Positions 11,521 through 24,423 of a stretch of 64,000 nucleotides of DNA are shown here, one piece after another. The position numbers and the translations under genes were made by a program. A model generated the notes under the pieces. The model had not been told where the DNA came from. It was given only the letters and a program-made list of their open reading frames with translations, and searched no databases. The first letter of the stretch is position 1. Every line of letters starts with the position of its first letter. Source of the stretch: Lunularia cruciata (taxonomy: Eukaryota > Streptophyta > Marchantiopsida > Lunulariales > Lunulariaceae); the NCBI GenBank assembly GCA_948567375.1, contig OX419756.1, positions 24,158,552 to 24,222,551 on the forward strand, written 5' to 3'.

Positions 11521-13387
11521 TTTGAATAAAGGCTGATTTTCACATCAAGACTGCATGCCATGCAATTAGATTGGTTGGAATCTTAGTCTTGATATCCATA
11601 TCATTTGATAATTGGTATGTCGTGTGAACTTTTGTTTTCCATGAATTTTAGGTCGCTCTCCATAAATGTGTCATGTCCCTTTTCTTTCTACATTGATTTA
11701 CAAATTTCTCAAAAAATTGTTTCTTATGGATCTCTAAAATATGGCAAATTTCTAAGACATGATTTTACATAATCCTCATTGAAATTTTTATATAAAAAAG
11801 TACATTATGTTGATACCGGAGGATTTATTACTGAAAATGAAGATTTGGGTAGATTAGTTTTGTTGACTTGATTAAGGTTAAGATAGTTGATAGGTTCTAG
11901 TCATAAGATTTCCATAAAATGTCGCATTTAAAACATGAATAAATTTGTTCCTACTTTAGATTATTTTTCCATGTTGAATTGATTTGAATAGTGAGAAGAC
12001 TCAATGATTGATTTAAATAAATAAATAAATATAGAGTCATCTAAGTCTTCCTAATATTTAATACTACCGTTATAATTTCAAAAGACTCAAGCACTTGGTA
12101 GTAAGGAACTTTGCAAATAATTTTTATATGGAATGTACATATACTCACTTTGGTGATTTACTTACTTTAATATCAAGTTTTTCCCCTTTTTCTCATGTAA
12201 AGGGAACCAGGAAAGCACCAAAGTTTTGAACACTGCAAGTGGTTTAGGGTAGACATCTCTAAACTTCACTAAACTGAAAGAGGTCCTTAAGTAGTATTTA
12301 TCTCACTCTCCAGACTTAGACAAATATAAGAACAATGAACCTTAAATAACCTGACTATGATATATGAAATTGCAGCAGTAGTTATACCGCCATCGTTCGC
12401 TATCCCAATGAAGACCTTGTTCACAGCAACTTTTACGTTGAAATAAGAAGCCTCGTCGCATATGGGATATACCGATCCTGGCACTTAGTATATTTAAACT
12501 GGGGATACTGCTTACCACCCTGGTTAGATAACTAATCCGGAAAGTGAGAATATATTATTGGTTAGTCATCCTTCAACTAATCGTACTTAATGTTTGAGTA
12601 AATGAAGATACAAAAAAATTTCATCCCGGATACAAAAAATTATTATTAATTTTAAAAATCTTTTCGTAACGAAGTTGTATTTTAATGACTTGATTGAATC
12701 TATTATATATGAATATATATGGGAATTTATTTTCCATTACAGTACATCTCTTGATTAGGTTTTTGAATGACAAGAGGACATCCATCTTTTTGGGATACTG
12801 CAGTATATTTGAATTAGACCCTCTTTAGTACCGAACAGATTAAAGTGGACGTTGGCACACCAACATTGATATTACCTTAAAACGTTTCAAACAAAGATAG
12901 ATCATGAAAGAACTGTTCTATACTACTAGGCGTTTGTATGACATACCGCTTCGCTTATCAAAGTCATAAATAAGATGTACTAAATTCGAACCATTTATTC
13001 AATTGTTAACTACAAACTTTTTCTTCTCTGTGGATATGTGAGGACTCCAAATCTGACCGTTTTTTATCCAGTTTAACCGTAGTTACGTAGAGCTCCAACA
13101 GATTGCGGGTTCGAATCCAGCGGAGTGAAGTCCCCGCTATCCGACAATCAGACAGTTCGATGTTGATGGTGATGGCGCTCTACAGTATTCCATGTTTTCC
13201 GGCACAAGAGAAGAGAAAAGATTCTGTCCGAAACCGGAGCAACGAGGAGGTGGGAACTTGTAAGCAAGATCGAAATGTGTGTCACGTCGCGTTGAGTGGA
13301 CTGTTCGAGGACGATGAGTTTATTCTGACAGTCAGAAAGACAACCGATTGAAGTGGGATTGAATCCAGGTGAGCTAGGGCGAGGTCA
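11521..13387. other. AT-rich intergenic DNA upstream of the NSRP1-like gene
   Basis: No transposon domain or gene is recognised here. Base composition shifts from AT-rich (11.6-13.0 kb) to more mixed just before the gene starts. The last 300 bases should hold the promoter and 5' leader of the gene that starts at 13388, but I cannot point to a certain TATA box. Confidence 0.5.
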
Positions 13388-15957
13388 ATGGAGTGGAAGA
13401 AGCCTTCTTCGGGTAGTAAGTACGGGTTGCAGTTGAGAATCGCGAACCCGGCTGCCAAAAAACATCAGCTGAAGAAGCCTCTGCCTTTCACTTTGGACGA
13501 TTCTAGCACGCAAGATGATTACAGCGTTGAAGACGATATTGCGCGCCAGGCGACTAAGAAGCAATATGCCCATGAGGTATACAAATGTTCAGATGGTTTC
13601 TTTTCCTGCTTGTTCTTCTACAGCAATCAATTCATCTGTGGCGAGCCTTTTGTTGTTCTTTTCTGAAGTTTTGCGAGCAAAACCTTCATCATGTCGGTAG
13701 CTGGTCTACAGACTTGATATTCTATCAAAATTTCAATTGCTTTTGTCGTCTAAAATCTGGTATTTTGACTCTTCACTTTTGTAAATTCGTGGTAGTGTGA
13801 TCCACCCTACTCTTGATGTTCCTGATAATTCTGCACTTTGCACTTTGCACATTCCAAACTGTGCATAGAGTTCGCTATTTGCAAAGCAATGCTCTTTAGC
13901 GCTGTACGAGACTTTTCCGGAGGTTTTGCTGCTGTAAAATGAACGAAACTCGATCGAAACCCTAAACCTAATTGGCTGTATGGCAATCCTCTTCGACAGT
14001 GCGTGCGTCATTCATTCTAAGAATTTAATCAGGATGGTGTAAAATGTACTAAATGAACTGTGGTACCTCGAGTGGCTCAGGTCGAATTGCAACATAAAGA
14101 GGCGCTAGAGCAGGATGCCCACGCGTTTGATTATGATGGTGTCTACGATGAAATGAAGGGTAAACAAGCACAGCCTATCAGGGAGGATCGAGCGAAACGG
14201 GAGGTAAGGGTCTGGTCTTACTTTGGCAAGAGACTCGAAGTGAAATCTGCTTCTGCTTCTTTTTAACATAAAAGCACGCTACAATCGACAATGAGTTAAT
14301 TTGCGATGGGTATGTCTTTTTGTAAAGAATGGGAATATCTGTCATGGAAGAGGGATACATGTCTGCTCTATTCGCATGTTTTCTTTCAACTTGCCACATA
14401 TTCACCCGGCTTCAGAGCAACTTTATAAGTGGTGGGGGTAACCGGAAGATTATCTGAGAAGGCGGGTTCAGATAGGGAATTGCTGGTTATATCCAGGAAA
14501 ATGAGACTACTTTTCACCATAGCTTTGGTAGCGTATGCCTTTAACCTGCATATATTAGGAAAAACCGGTTTAGAGTAATTGAGTCCCGGAACCTTCTTGG
14601 AAATTCTTGGAACCCCGAGCTTTAATTTCCATACGTTGTCTCTTCCTTATCTCGAATGTTTCCCATGCGTGGAGCTTTGTCAATTCCTTGTCTCCAAACA
14701 GTGGTAGTTTTACTTCACACAGTGACATCGTCCTTTCTTTCAGCCTAAATATATCGGGAAACTTCTCCAGCAAGCCAAACTCCGAGCTGTGGAGCATGAC
14801 ATCGCTTTCGAGCGTAACCTTGTCAAAGAACGAGCGAAGGAGGATCACCTTTTCCCCGATAAGGAGAAGTTTGTGACGCAAGCTTACAAACAAAAACTCA
14901 TAGAACAAGGCAAATGGCTGGAAGAAGAACGTATAAGGGAGATAAAAGAGCAAGCTGAAGAGGTGCGTCTATCAAATCTTTTCCTGTGTTGCTGGATTGC
15001 TTGCTCGATTGGCAGAAATCATTGTCAGGAATGTTTTTACAAACCTTTATAGGGTCCTGACACGTCAACAGAGTGATAAATGGATCGGCTCAAGGATCAG
15101 ATATTGCATAAAGTTTCCTTATTTTCAAGAAATAGAGTTATGGCGTTAGACCTTCAAGTAGACATATAAAAAATGATGTCCTATCAGTTTGGTTTAGACA
15201 AATGGGCTCGGTGCTTAGATCCAACAGTACCGAAGTAACATCTTCGTTCTCTAGAATAGCCACACAAGGTCTTTCTATTTGACATACAAAAAGTTTCCTT
15301 CCACGGTTTAAGTTTAGATTATTGCAGTGAGTAATAAAATGATGAGAGCATCTGATTCGAGGTTTTTGACGGCCTATGGATGGGCTAATATATGTGACCT
15401 TCCGCTGAAGGATTCTCCATATCTGTGCATTATATCAGAAACCGCATGTTTTACAGGTGTCAAAGAAAGGGGATATGGGCGATTTTTATCGCAACCTACT
15501 TAGTAAGAACGTGGCATACGGAGCTGAAGTGAAAAATACGGTGTCACGATCTAAAGGCGGCAGGCAATTTGAAGGAGGTACGTCATCGCAAACCTCTGAG
15601 CTAGCGACCTCAACATTAACGTCGCCAACGGATAGGCGAAGTACTCCAGAAGAACGAGAACGAGACGAGGAAAGTAGAAGGAATCCTGGAAGTAATCATG
15701 AGAGTTCCGAGTCTGTACAGGTAGGGAACTTTCAGCTAGCGAAGGCAGAACCTCATGACGACGGAGCTGAAGAGTCGAGTAGGAAAGATGCCGCCACCAT
15801 GGGTTCTTTCAGCTCTCCTCTTAATTCTAGAGACAGTGCAGTACAGAGAAATGCACAAACTCCCAGTGCACCTGCAGGAGAACGGAAGTCCAAAGAGGAC
15901 GCCGTGATTGCTGCTAAAGAAAGATACTTCGCTCGAAAGAAGCAAAGAAATAATTAG
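13388..15957 (+). CDS. NSRP1/CCDC55-like nuclear speckle splicing regulator
   Basis: There are four exons: 13388-13576, 14081-14203, 14744-14962 and 15457-15957. All have GT-AG introns between whole codons, giving about 343 residues. The start at 13388 is followed by KYGLQLRI, the conserved N-terminal signature of the family (plant members begin close to KYGLQLR). Exon 2 carries FDYDGVYDEMK and exon 3 carries KYIGKLLQQAKLR and FVTQAYKQKLIEQGKW, the DUF2040 core: a charged coiled-coil helix with acidic, Lys-rich turns. Exon 4 begins KKGDMGDFYRNLLSKNVAYGA and then becomes a low-complexity Ser/Glu/Arg tail ending KKQRNN. Animal NSRP1 binds RNA in nuclear speckles and affects alternative splice choice; the same role here is inference. 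The next gene, myosin, starts far away on the other strand. There is no sign of decay. Confidence 0.93.
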
Positions 15958-16005
15958 TCTTCAAAATTTTGGCACCAGGACGTCCTTACTCATTCTTGAC
16001 TCAAA

Positions 16006-16011
16006 AATAAA
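16006..16011 (+). promoter_or_regulatory. Candidate poly(A) signal of the NSRP1-like gene
   Basis: A canonical AATAAA lies about 50 bases after the stop codon at 15957. Plant poly(A) signals are loose, so this is only a plausible assignment. Confidence 0.45.
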
Positions 16012-16751
16012 GGGTCATATTTGTACCATGAACCCCGGGCTCTTGCTCTTGCTCTTGCTCTTTGGTCATTTGTGGCCTTCTCCATATCCTGATATAAGTC
16101 GGGAGGAAACTGTTACACCTCCAGTCTCTGGGGTGACCCAAAAATCCAATTTTGCAGGCTAACGTGGGAGTTCTTAGGAAATCTGTGGAAAGAAACCTAC
16201 CACGGAATATTGATACCAAGAAATGATCGAGGACACAAAGGGCACCTCATTAACTCGTGAGCAATCTCGAAGAGATTACAAGTCATGCGTTTTCTACAGG
16301 CAATTATCGGAAATAATCGATCAACTATATAATACACTGAAAGTCTACGGGCACGCAAAATTTCCGGCACTTCAAGCCCCTCCCCTTGGGCAAATGGGTT
16401 TATCCATGTTCCTAAATTGCCTGCCAGTGTTCTTCTCGGTTATGTGATCAGACAAGTTCTGCAACTAATTCAGACCTGTCATAGGGTGTCGTTCTAAGAA
16501 GTTCTGTAGACATTCATTCCTCCGGACAATCCTCAAACTGGATAAAGTTCAATCCGGTAATGAACATTCGACAAGTGTAAGGAAAAGCTTTTGCGCTACA
16601 ACTGTTTCCTAAACTTCCAGACGAGACGTGTGATGAGCATGACGATCGATTCCACAGATTCTAGTTTTCTTCTTTTCTTGCACTAGCTCTCCACCCGTCA
16701 GGGTCCGAGGACCCTCTGCCCCGGCGCTGGGAACCTCCCATTCGGAATAGC

Positions 16752-16882
16752 GGGCTTTTTCCCCAGGTGTGCCCTTGGGCCCTGTTTCTGTAGCGCGCTT
16801 TTTGCCCCAGGTGTGCCTTCAGGCCCTGTTTCTGCAACGCGCTTTCTCCCAGGTGTGCCTTCGGGCCCCTGTTTCTTTCTTG
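16752..16882. repeat. GC-rich minisatellite, three units of about 44 bp
   Basis: Three tandem units begin near 16752, 16794 and 16839. Each contains CCAGGTGTGCC followed by a GGCCCTGTTTCT-like motif and a GCGCGCTTT-like join. The units differ by small substitutions and indels. On the minus strand one frame reads a Gly-Pro-rich collagen-like repeat (16943-16698), which I take as a by-product of the repeat. Confidence 0.8.
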
Positions 16883-17992
16883 GTCGCTTGGGACTGACCG
16901 GCCTCGTTCTCCTTCTTTTCCTTTCCTTGCACTCTTTTCCCATTTCTTTCGGGGTACTATATCTATACTTTTGTATTCGGAATACGGTCAGACTATTGAA
17001 CCAAGGAACGAAAACGCACTCCTACTTTTCACGAAAGTCGCCCACAGCAATTCAACCGTCCGTACTCCGCATATCTATTGCGGATAGTGCCTGTTGAGAG
17101 GAAATCTAGTCCTCTAGATGTGCTTACAGTAGTGGCTCGGACTCTTTTCCAGCACTTCTGTTAAACACCAGACTCCTTTCCAACGACAAGTATGTATATA
17201 CGCCTTGCAACGCACGTTTATCTGTAGGATGGCGGTGACCAGCAAATACACAGCTCTGACGTACTTAGTTCGTGAAACCAGAGTTTCATTGGGACCCTCT
17301 ATCTGCGAAATTGTCTGCGCATCAGCGGTAACACCTGCATATTGGGCCCGAAGTCCAAGGAGCCGTACAAGTACAGTAGAAAGAAACTCATTCCACTGGT
17401 TGTGGGGGTCAGTTTCTCGCGGTTCAACCCTACCGCATATCCTGACGTCTTGACCGCTTCTGCGGAGAAACAGTCGTTCTTCTTCTCCTTCTTCCTTATC
17501 CTGTAGTTGAGCAGCAGTAATTGTTGACAGAATTTCTCAAAAAAGCCACAAATATCAGCGCTCCATTCCACAATCCAAAAGCCTCAAGAATGATAAACAA
17601 CTGAATTAAAAAAACACTAAGAAGAATGGGTTTGGCCAACCTGCTCATCTGACTTTCATCCTACAGGTTGTTATGATTCACCTGCTCAACCTGCTAAATA
17701 TGGTCCAGATCTTGCTCGGGACGAAAATTATGTACCGTAATCAGTGACATGAATGTTAGCGTCGTGCATATTAGGTCCAATCTTGAGAGTTAGATTGGTT
17801 GAGTTCACTAAAGTTGAGATATAAGCTCTGCATGATCTTATATCTTACACGTAATCTTTACCATCTCTGCTCCATCTTGTAACAAGTATTGTATCAAGAG
17901 TGGAAGGTTTTTCGTGGTTCATCGGGAGGAGAGTATACTCACAGCATGAGTACCGTTTCTAAGCAAGATATTCAATCCCAGGAACATATATT

Positions 17993-18088
17993 GTTGTGGA
18001 AAGGCGACCCCATAAAACAACAAGAAGGATGGGAAGACCCCATCAAGCCGGACAAGGATAAGACATACGAGGTAAAATGGTCATTCTA
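17993..18088 (-). mobile_element. LINE 3'-tail insertion, 96 bp
   Basis: The minus strand reads the end of the LINE family: CTTGATGGGGTCTTCCCATCC, then GGTCGCCTTT. It is flanked by the direct repeat AACATATATT at 17983-17992 and 18089-18098, a candidate target duplication. The terminal part deviates from the family (TTTATGGGGTCGCC in place of CCTACGCGGTCGCC). Confidence 0.75.
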
Positions 18089-18642
18089 AACATATATTAA
18101 TCATCTTACCAGATGTTTCCAAAGCAAATATTTACCCGGAGTTTCATTGATTGAAGATAACATGACAAATAAACACAAAATGACTGATACAACAATACTT
18201 CCAAACTCGAGAGTGGACGATATTCAAGTAAATTAGTAGAAAGAAAACGGCGGAGATTTAAAAGAGAGATGGACTTTGCTGGATCGTTTATGGTTTATAT
18301 GGCGTAGTAATATAGACTTTATGAGGCCTTACAATATTTACACTTCTAATTAAATGATTATATCAAGAAGCATTTTCTTTTCACTAAAAGATAAGAAAGC
18401 TTTTACCTGTAGCTATATATGCTAGCATGGGTGGTTGCTTCCTGCATAAACATATGACCTCATGTCATGTAGTGCATTAACCTAGTTATATTGATGCTCC
18501 CTATTGAGCACTGTATGAAATGCAATGTTCGTATTGATTTGAACATAAATGCACGGACACTTCTCTTTTTGTACTGAAATACTTCTCTTTTCTCTCTTAA
18601 ACGCATTTTTTTCTGTCCTTTCCTATTTTCTTCTGCTTCTTC

Positions 18643-18663
18643 GGGAGAAAAAGGCGACCGCGA
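18643..18663 (-). mobile_element. Possible minimal LINE-tail insertion, 21 bp
   Basis: The minus strand reads CGCGGTCGCCTTTTTCTCCC, the last bases of the LINE family. It is bracketed by CTTCTTC at 18636-18642 and 18664-18670. At this length chance resemblance or another origin is possible, so the call rests on the shared CGCGGTCGCCTTTTT core also seen at 40032 and 44861. Confidence 0.4.
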
Positions 18664-20064
18664 CTTCTTCTAAGTATTTCAGAAGTTGGCCAAACTTAAA
18701 TATACTTTCAGCGGTTGATACATTATGGGATCCAAATTCTATTGATTCCTATCAAATATGGAACAAACTTTGATCAAGAAGAGGAAAAGATACCCTGCTT
18801 GTGCACGAATATACGGATACACGAATCAAGAAAGTTTTCAGATCTGGTAAATAAAATTGTAATTAAGCATTGTTACTTCTGCACATTGGATATCTTCATT
18901 TTATCTCAAGTAGATTTTAAAAGTTCTTAAGGGTAGAAACCAATTGTGTTAAAGAAAGTCAGTACCACAATATAAGTTCACTAAATCTAAAGTTAAAAAA
19001 GGATTGAAACTAGATAGGCTAAAGAATCTTTGCAAGAGGGAATGAAAGACCCAACATATTGAAATCGTGAATCTTGGGATCTTATGGAGACAGTCAGTAA
19101 GGGTCTAGCTTAGAGACGACTCCTTCTAGAAAAATCTGTAGACTTATTCACGACGTTGCTTTGGGTATTTGGTACATTTTTCACACTTGAAACCATCACC
19201 ATTATTTTTGGATAGACTCATTTGAAATCTGGATAAATCTAGAGATGTAAATGATTATGATCAATTAACCTAAAATAATTTATCTCACTTTATGTCATAT
19301 TATTCCAAAATAAAAAATTACCTTATGAGTTCTAAAATAGCTTAATTGATGTCACTCGTTGGGAGTTTATAATCTTTTTGGAAAACTTTTAAATCTACAC
19401 TAGAAGTGAACTTCTTTGTTTAGAATTTGATTTTATAGATAACATATGGACCATTGTTTGAATTTTCCATCGATTATAGAATAATTTAAGCACAATGATA
19501 AAGGAATTTGATTCCCAATCTACTTAATATTTAAATTTTTGTAGAAGCTGTTGATGTTTGAGTGCTAGACCAAGAGAGTTTGATTTTTATATATTTATAA
19601 CCATAAAAACAATTCTGGTTTTTTTTTCTCAAAGAGAAAGTGAAACAGTACAAATGAAATTTCATACAACCCTATCAAACAAAAAGAACAAGGGGGAATG
19701 CCCAGAAGAACTGACCAAAAAGTACAAACCCCCAAAGGAGCAGCCGAAAAGGAGGACCAACCAGTTAATTACAAATTACTAATCTTTAAGTGCTAAACCA
19801 CGTGCTTATACGATGGACTTTACAGCATCCCAACTTTGGCACTTGGACTTCACGGTGCCCCAAGTTGGCAGGAAGACTTAACAGAACCACAAAGGTTGAC
19901 GTGGATTTAATCAGTCCGTGCTGGCACTTAATCTTTTGACAACTGCGCTTTGTTCTTGTAAAAGTAGATTCTTTCAGATGCAATAGAGATCGTGATAGTT
20001 CGAAAAGATTCCCCAAAATCCCCCAGCCCCAATCTTCTTGAAGAGACCGGGCTGAAACAGTCTC

Positions 20065-20205
20065 ACGTTGCACTAAAAGATATGAAGCAATCCCGCATTT
20101 GCTGCCAACTAAGAATCCGCTGTAACGTTGGACTAAAGATCTAAAGCAGTCGTGCATTTTCTGTCACCTAAGACAATCAGCTGCCACGTTGGCCCACGCC
20201 AAGCT
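20065..20205. repeat. Diverged tandem duplication
   Basis: Two successive units of about 65-70 bp share the order ACGTTG(C/G)ACTAAA, then AAGCA(A/G)TC, then GCATTT, then CTAAGA. A partial third unit starts at CCACGTTGG near 20182. The similarity is imperfect, so the duplication is old. No coding role is seen. Confidence 0.6.
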
Positions 20206-20310
20206 TTGAGTTACTCTTTAGCCTTGCTGCAAACGTAGGGTGCTGAGAAGTTCATATCTGCACTACCCGAGAAGCAAAGGTCCATCCAAAGAAGACAAAC
20301 AAAATCTACA

Positions 20311-20389
20311 AGAACAATACCTTTCTTCACTATTTCTTTTGCATAGCTCAAGAACAATACCTTTCTTCACTATTTCTTTTGCATAGCTC
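20311..20389. repeat. 40-bp tandem duplication across a LINE insertion edge
   Basis: The 40-bp unit starting AGAACAATACCTTTC occurs at 20311-20350 and again at 20351-20389, identical except for the final base. Its last 11 or so bases (TTGCATAGCTC) belong to the LINE tail, so the duplication spans the junction between target DNA and LINE. Confidence 0.88.
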
Positions 20390-20533
20390 GGATATCTTAG
20401 GTGTGATCAGGCAGATTTCTCTTATAAACTCTATTGGGGCTTAGCCCCATGTTACCTTTTTTTTTCTTGTCTCTCCCTTGTACGGCTTGACGGCGTCTTC
20501 CCATCCTTCGTTTTTCCTACGCGGTCTCTTTCT
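20379..20533 (+). mobile_element. LINE 3'-tail insertion, about 155 bp
   Basis: This copy begins TTGCATAGCTCGG and continues with ATCTTAGGTG, GGGGCTTAGCCCCAT, GTCTCTCCCTTGTACGG and CCTACGCGGTCTC, matching the 3' end of the L1 (11370-11520) and L3 copies. The direct repeat CTATTTCTT at 20370-20378 and 20534-20542 brackets it. It is a severely 5'-truncated LINE insertion without poly(A). Confidence 0.85.
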
Positions 20534-21344
20534 CTATTTCTTCACAAATTGATAAAGCAAATTTTGATTTCTATAACTGGTTTGTACGAGGTCAGTGATA
20601 CGGCTATATCATCTTCTCATACACAGTTCTACTCAAAGCATGCGTCCAAATTGTGCATCGAATTCTGAACATGACGCTGAAAACGGCGAGGACAGTACCA
20701 CCCTAGTACTTCCGCAATCATGCCAGACAAAGGACTCCAAATCCAACTTGGGAACAAGAGGATTCCCCTTGTGCATGTGGATCGAATTAGCAACTGGTGG
20801 TGGTGGATGGACGTAGGGCGAATCATTCACGTGAGTCCGTCAGATCACCATGCATTTCAATTGCCTAATCGACGGATGTCCTAACTTCCTAGTTTGCATG
20901 GCGACTACACGAGCCATCCGCGCGCGCCAAGTTATAGTCCACTTACACGTAATCAGAACATTTGTTTGGCAGTGATTGATAGCCAGAGAGGTCTGGAAAT
21001 GTCATCACGTATTCCTCCGGGCTTCTTCGACAGGAATTTAAGATTTGTTGCTAGATTGGAGATGGTTTGGTTGAAAGTCTGGTTACGAAAGCTCTGGCGG
21101 CGTTAAACTTCGTGGCAAGAACTTTCAAAGTCCAAAGAATCGGATACCCTTGCCAAGACTCATACCCCGCAGGACTTGAATGGTAGTTCATCCACCACTC
21201 GCGGTACTTGCAGTTTCTAACCTGCTTGATCTTCAAAACACTTTGCCCGCAGCCAATATTTAAGGTTCCCAAAGTTTTTCCTGATGAGATTCACCGAGTC
21301 GTTCTCTGGGCAGTATCGAACTTAATAATGGTGTTTAACGTCGA

Positions 21345-21620
21345 TGTAGGCCGTTCCTAATTTTCAAAAGCTGGTGACACCGAGAAATAAACTCGTCACT
21401 TCTGTCGATGTTATCTGTCACTAAGTTTAGATCTGCGAGTCTTTTCCTTGTCTCTATCTACAGTCTTAAATTAATGTAGTCTTATGGAGACATCCCGCCT
21501 CTCATTTTCAAGAGCTGGCCACAGCTAGAAATAGACTTTTCACTTCTGTCGATGTTATGTGACACTACTTCTAGATCTGGTCTATATCCTGTCTCTTTCT
21601 ACAGTCTTAAATTAATGTAC
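21345..21620. repeat. Two-unit tandem repeat of about 141-144 bp
   Basis: The second unit (from about 21490) repeats the first with substitutions and small indels. Shared landmarks are TTTTCAA(A/G)AGCTGG, TCACTTCTGTCGATGTTAT, TTAGATCT-like and CTACAGTCTTAAATTAATGTA, at offsets of 141-144 bases. There is no coding frame. Origin unknown. Confidence 0.85.
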
Positions 21621-22116
21621 TTTATCTCGTCGTAGCCGTTATTAATATCCAAGCAATGGCTAGTTAGACTCTGAATGGTACTGTATCACTTCTTCGGATG
21701 GGTCCGCTGATTGGAGTTCGATTTGCCTGTATCTGTATGAGAGGAATCTTCCAGGGACGGACAGATTTTGAATCTTTGACTCGCTGCATGCCAAGAATCG
21801 GCGGAGAAGTTTGTTTCTTGTGTCATCTTGATAGACGGTACCTGCATGCAAAATATAGAGATCAGGTTCAAATCATCATAAGAAGAGTTTGTATTGCCTG
21901 TGTTTGCATGTTTAGATAATGTCGACCGATAATTGGTGTGCATATTAATCTGTTCGCTAATTGTACGACATGACAAGATCCGCCCCTCGAGTTCGGTGAC
22001 ATTATGCAGCACTCGTTCTCAAGCTGACTACGCAAAATGTTCTGAATGTTGACTTGTAAAAGATGGATCAGAGAGTGCAATGCGCGTGCAGGCAAAGGCA
22101 GGGGAGTCCAGTCGGG

Positions 22117-22222
22117 GGACATGTAAACGAGCATGCCGGAATAATCGGCCGAAGGATTTCTTGTATCATAATGGAACTTCAGTTTAGGGAGACATGTAAA
22201 TAAGCATGCATGAATAATCGGC
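22117..22222. repeat. Direct repeat of about 33 bp with a 40-bp spacer
   Basis: The motif GACATGTAAA(C/T)(G/A)AGCATGC followed by GAATAATCGGC occurs near 22119-22150 and again near 22191-22222. The two copies differ at a few positions. Confidence 0.75.
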
Positions 22223-24423
22223 AGAATATTTTACGAGGTGTCGTTCTCCCGAGAGCCTATTAAAAACAGCATCGTACAAATGTTATTCGAAAGAAAAGTT
22301 TGATTGCGTTCGGAATTCTTTCCAGTCGAGCGGTTGGCTTACTGTCTTACATCATAGCTGATTCTGGATCAAGGGTTTCTCAAACGTGGGAAGTCTGGAC
22401 TAAAGAAGGTGATCATAGATCTTGATATCGTAATAAATCAAGTTTGCTAGTACTTAATTATGTTTATTCAAATGTAATCAGTTATTGCCAAAAAATTTCA
22501 ATAACTTTCACTAGTAGGATTATACAGCTGATAATATAAGATTTGACTCATCTTGATTAACTTCATATTCACTACATTTGATGGGTGGTAGAGAGTGTAT
22601 TCATTGATATGAGTCACTCATAGTAAACGTATATTCGTTGCAGTCACTCACAGCAAAGAATATAGTTGTCTCTGGGAAATGAGGATTACTTCGCCAAGTG
22701 GTGTATTGAACCAACAGAGGAGCATTCGTCGTTTGGAAAGTTGGAACCTGGAGTTGTAGAAGTTTATTCCGACATGAACCTGGCGTTCGTTATCTCGATA
22801 AACTTATTCAATACCAATGCAATAGGTTCCTGTAGGAATAAGCTTTTGGAATTGCACAACTATGATGCTTGGAAGGAAAATCCATCCACAAAAGATGGTA
22901 CCTGAATGTTATCACATTCCTGGCACGTGTAAAGCAAAATAGCATAGATCTTCACTGAAATGTCAACATCATGACACTGCAATAATAGTATATGTTTTAT
23001 TTTCTCTGGTGTATCATTACCGGATTGACTTAAGGGTTAGTAGTTACATTCACAACAAAAGCTTTGACTACACCCGACTGTTCTACAGAACTTACTCATC
23101 ATTGGTCGTAATACCGACATTTTTGTTCTCGAGGTCTAAGGTACATGAAATGGCCGTTGAACTTTCACATCTCTTACAATTATGTTTACTGATGTGCACC
23201 GTAGGTGTATGTGAGACTACTCGAGATCTAATCTTTTGCATGCCTTGGAGTGGACAGGAGAGTCTCAGCTTTCCAGCAAAGTATGTATGTCCAGAGGATG
23301 ATCAGTGAGTTTACTTCCCGGTGTACCAGCTACTTCTAGAGGCTAGCTGCAGTGAAGTTGCAAAAATGATGTGAAGACAGTGAGGTGCATCAGCGATCCT
23401 TTTGCTGAAAAATCAACTACTAGTTGAATCTGTCAGTGTTGATAATAACACTCTCTCAACTTCAAAAGACCAAGTTGAAATATTTTAGCACCATGATACT
23501 CGAATACAAAGTATTTCTTGAAGTAGCAAACAAACTGTCACACGGAGGACTATCACTAAAGTGAAGTAAATAAAGCTTGCAGCAGAAGGTTGATGTTCGT
23601 CGGAAAGGAAAACTATTAGTTCTATTGATCGGAATTCCGAAATTCAGACAACTGAACGAAAAGAACCAACCAACCATTCACAACTTCCTAGTAAGAATAT
23701 CAGGACATACCGATGTGACATGACTCTTCATGCGAGGCATACTTAATCGCCAGTTTAGAAAACCACCAGAAGCAAAAGCAAGAAAAAATTGTTCAAATAG
23801 GTGAAACATGGTACAGGGTAATGCAATATGCAACAGACATACTCAGTCTTGGAAATACAAGAGCATGTCATTCTAACAAGATCCTCTCTCTCAAAGATCT
23901 TCATAACTAAGATCTTGTATGCACTCGACTCGATACCTATCGCACAATAATCTTGCTCCAGGTGTGATGCTCTTCAGGAATTAGCCACAGCACAAGGTCC
24001 TTTGACCAGATTTGTTGGCGGCCAGATTATAAATCAAACCAGGAAGATCACGTTTACAGTAGTTGAAAGGAATTTGGTACAGTGGTTGTCAAGATTGATC
24101 GCAATTAAATAATTTCTCAACTCTACAAAGAATGGTCAAACTGCTTCTACGTCGTCTCTCCCGGAGATAAGTAAGGGTGCTCAATCACCCACATTCTCGG
24201 TTTTGATTGACACTAGTCGAAGTAGCTCCTGCTGGTGCTAATCCCAATGAGACACGGTCAAATATACACTAAAAAGCAGTAACCTCTGATAGTTAGGGGA
24301 TCCCATGGTCGCTTTGGCTCCGTCTCCCGTAAAAGGGAATGTACCAAAGGCTCTCTCTGCCTAGGCCAGGTGTCTGGACTACATACTATGCATAAGGGCG
24401 AAGGAAAGATCAATCCCACTTAC

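Larger units (their letters stand above)
15958..24423. other. Gene-poor interval with small repeats
   Basis: Between the 3' end of the NSRP1-like gene and the 3' end of the myosin gene I find no supportable coding gene. Open frames such as 22666-22905 and 20595-20816 on the plus strand have no recognisable domain and no neighbouring exon pattern. The interval holds a GC-rich minisatellite, several tandem or direct duplications and LINE-tail insertions, which are listed separately. Confidence 0.55.

Noticed and set aside
13100-13140. tRNA-like T-arm (GGGTTCGAATCC)
   Set aside because: The T-loop core fits, but the stem has a mismatch and no acceptor, D or anticodon arm can be placed around it, so no tRNA gene is called.
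13385-13573. Minus-strand open frame opposite NSRP1 exon 1
   Set aside because: It is a shadow of the real exon, which is supported by family motifs and splice sites.
16698-16943. Minus-strand frame with a collagen-like Gly-Pro repeat
   Set aside because: It is the translation of a 44-bp minisatellite; there is no signal peptide, exon context or continuation.
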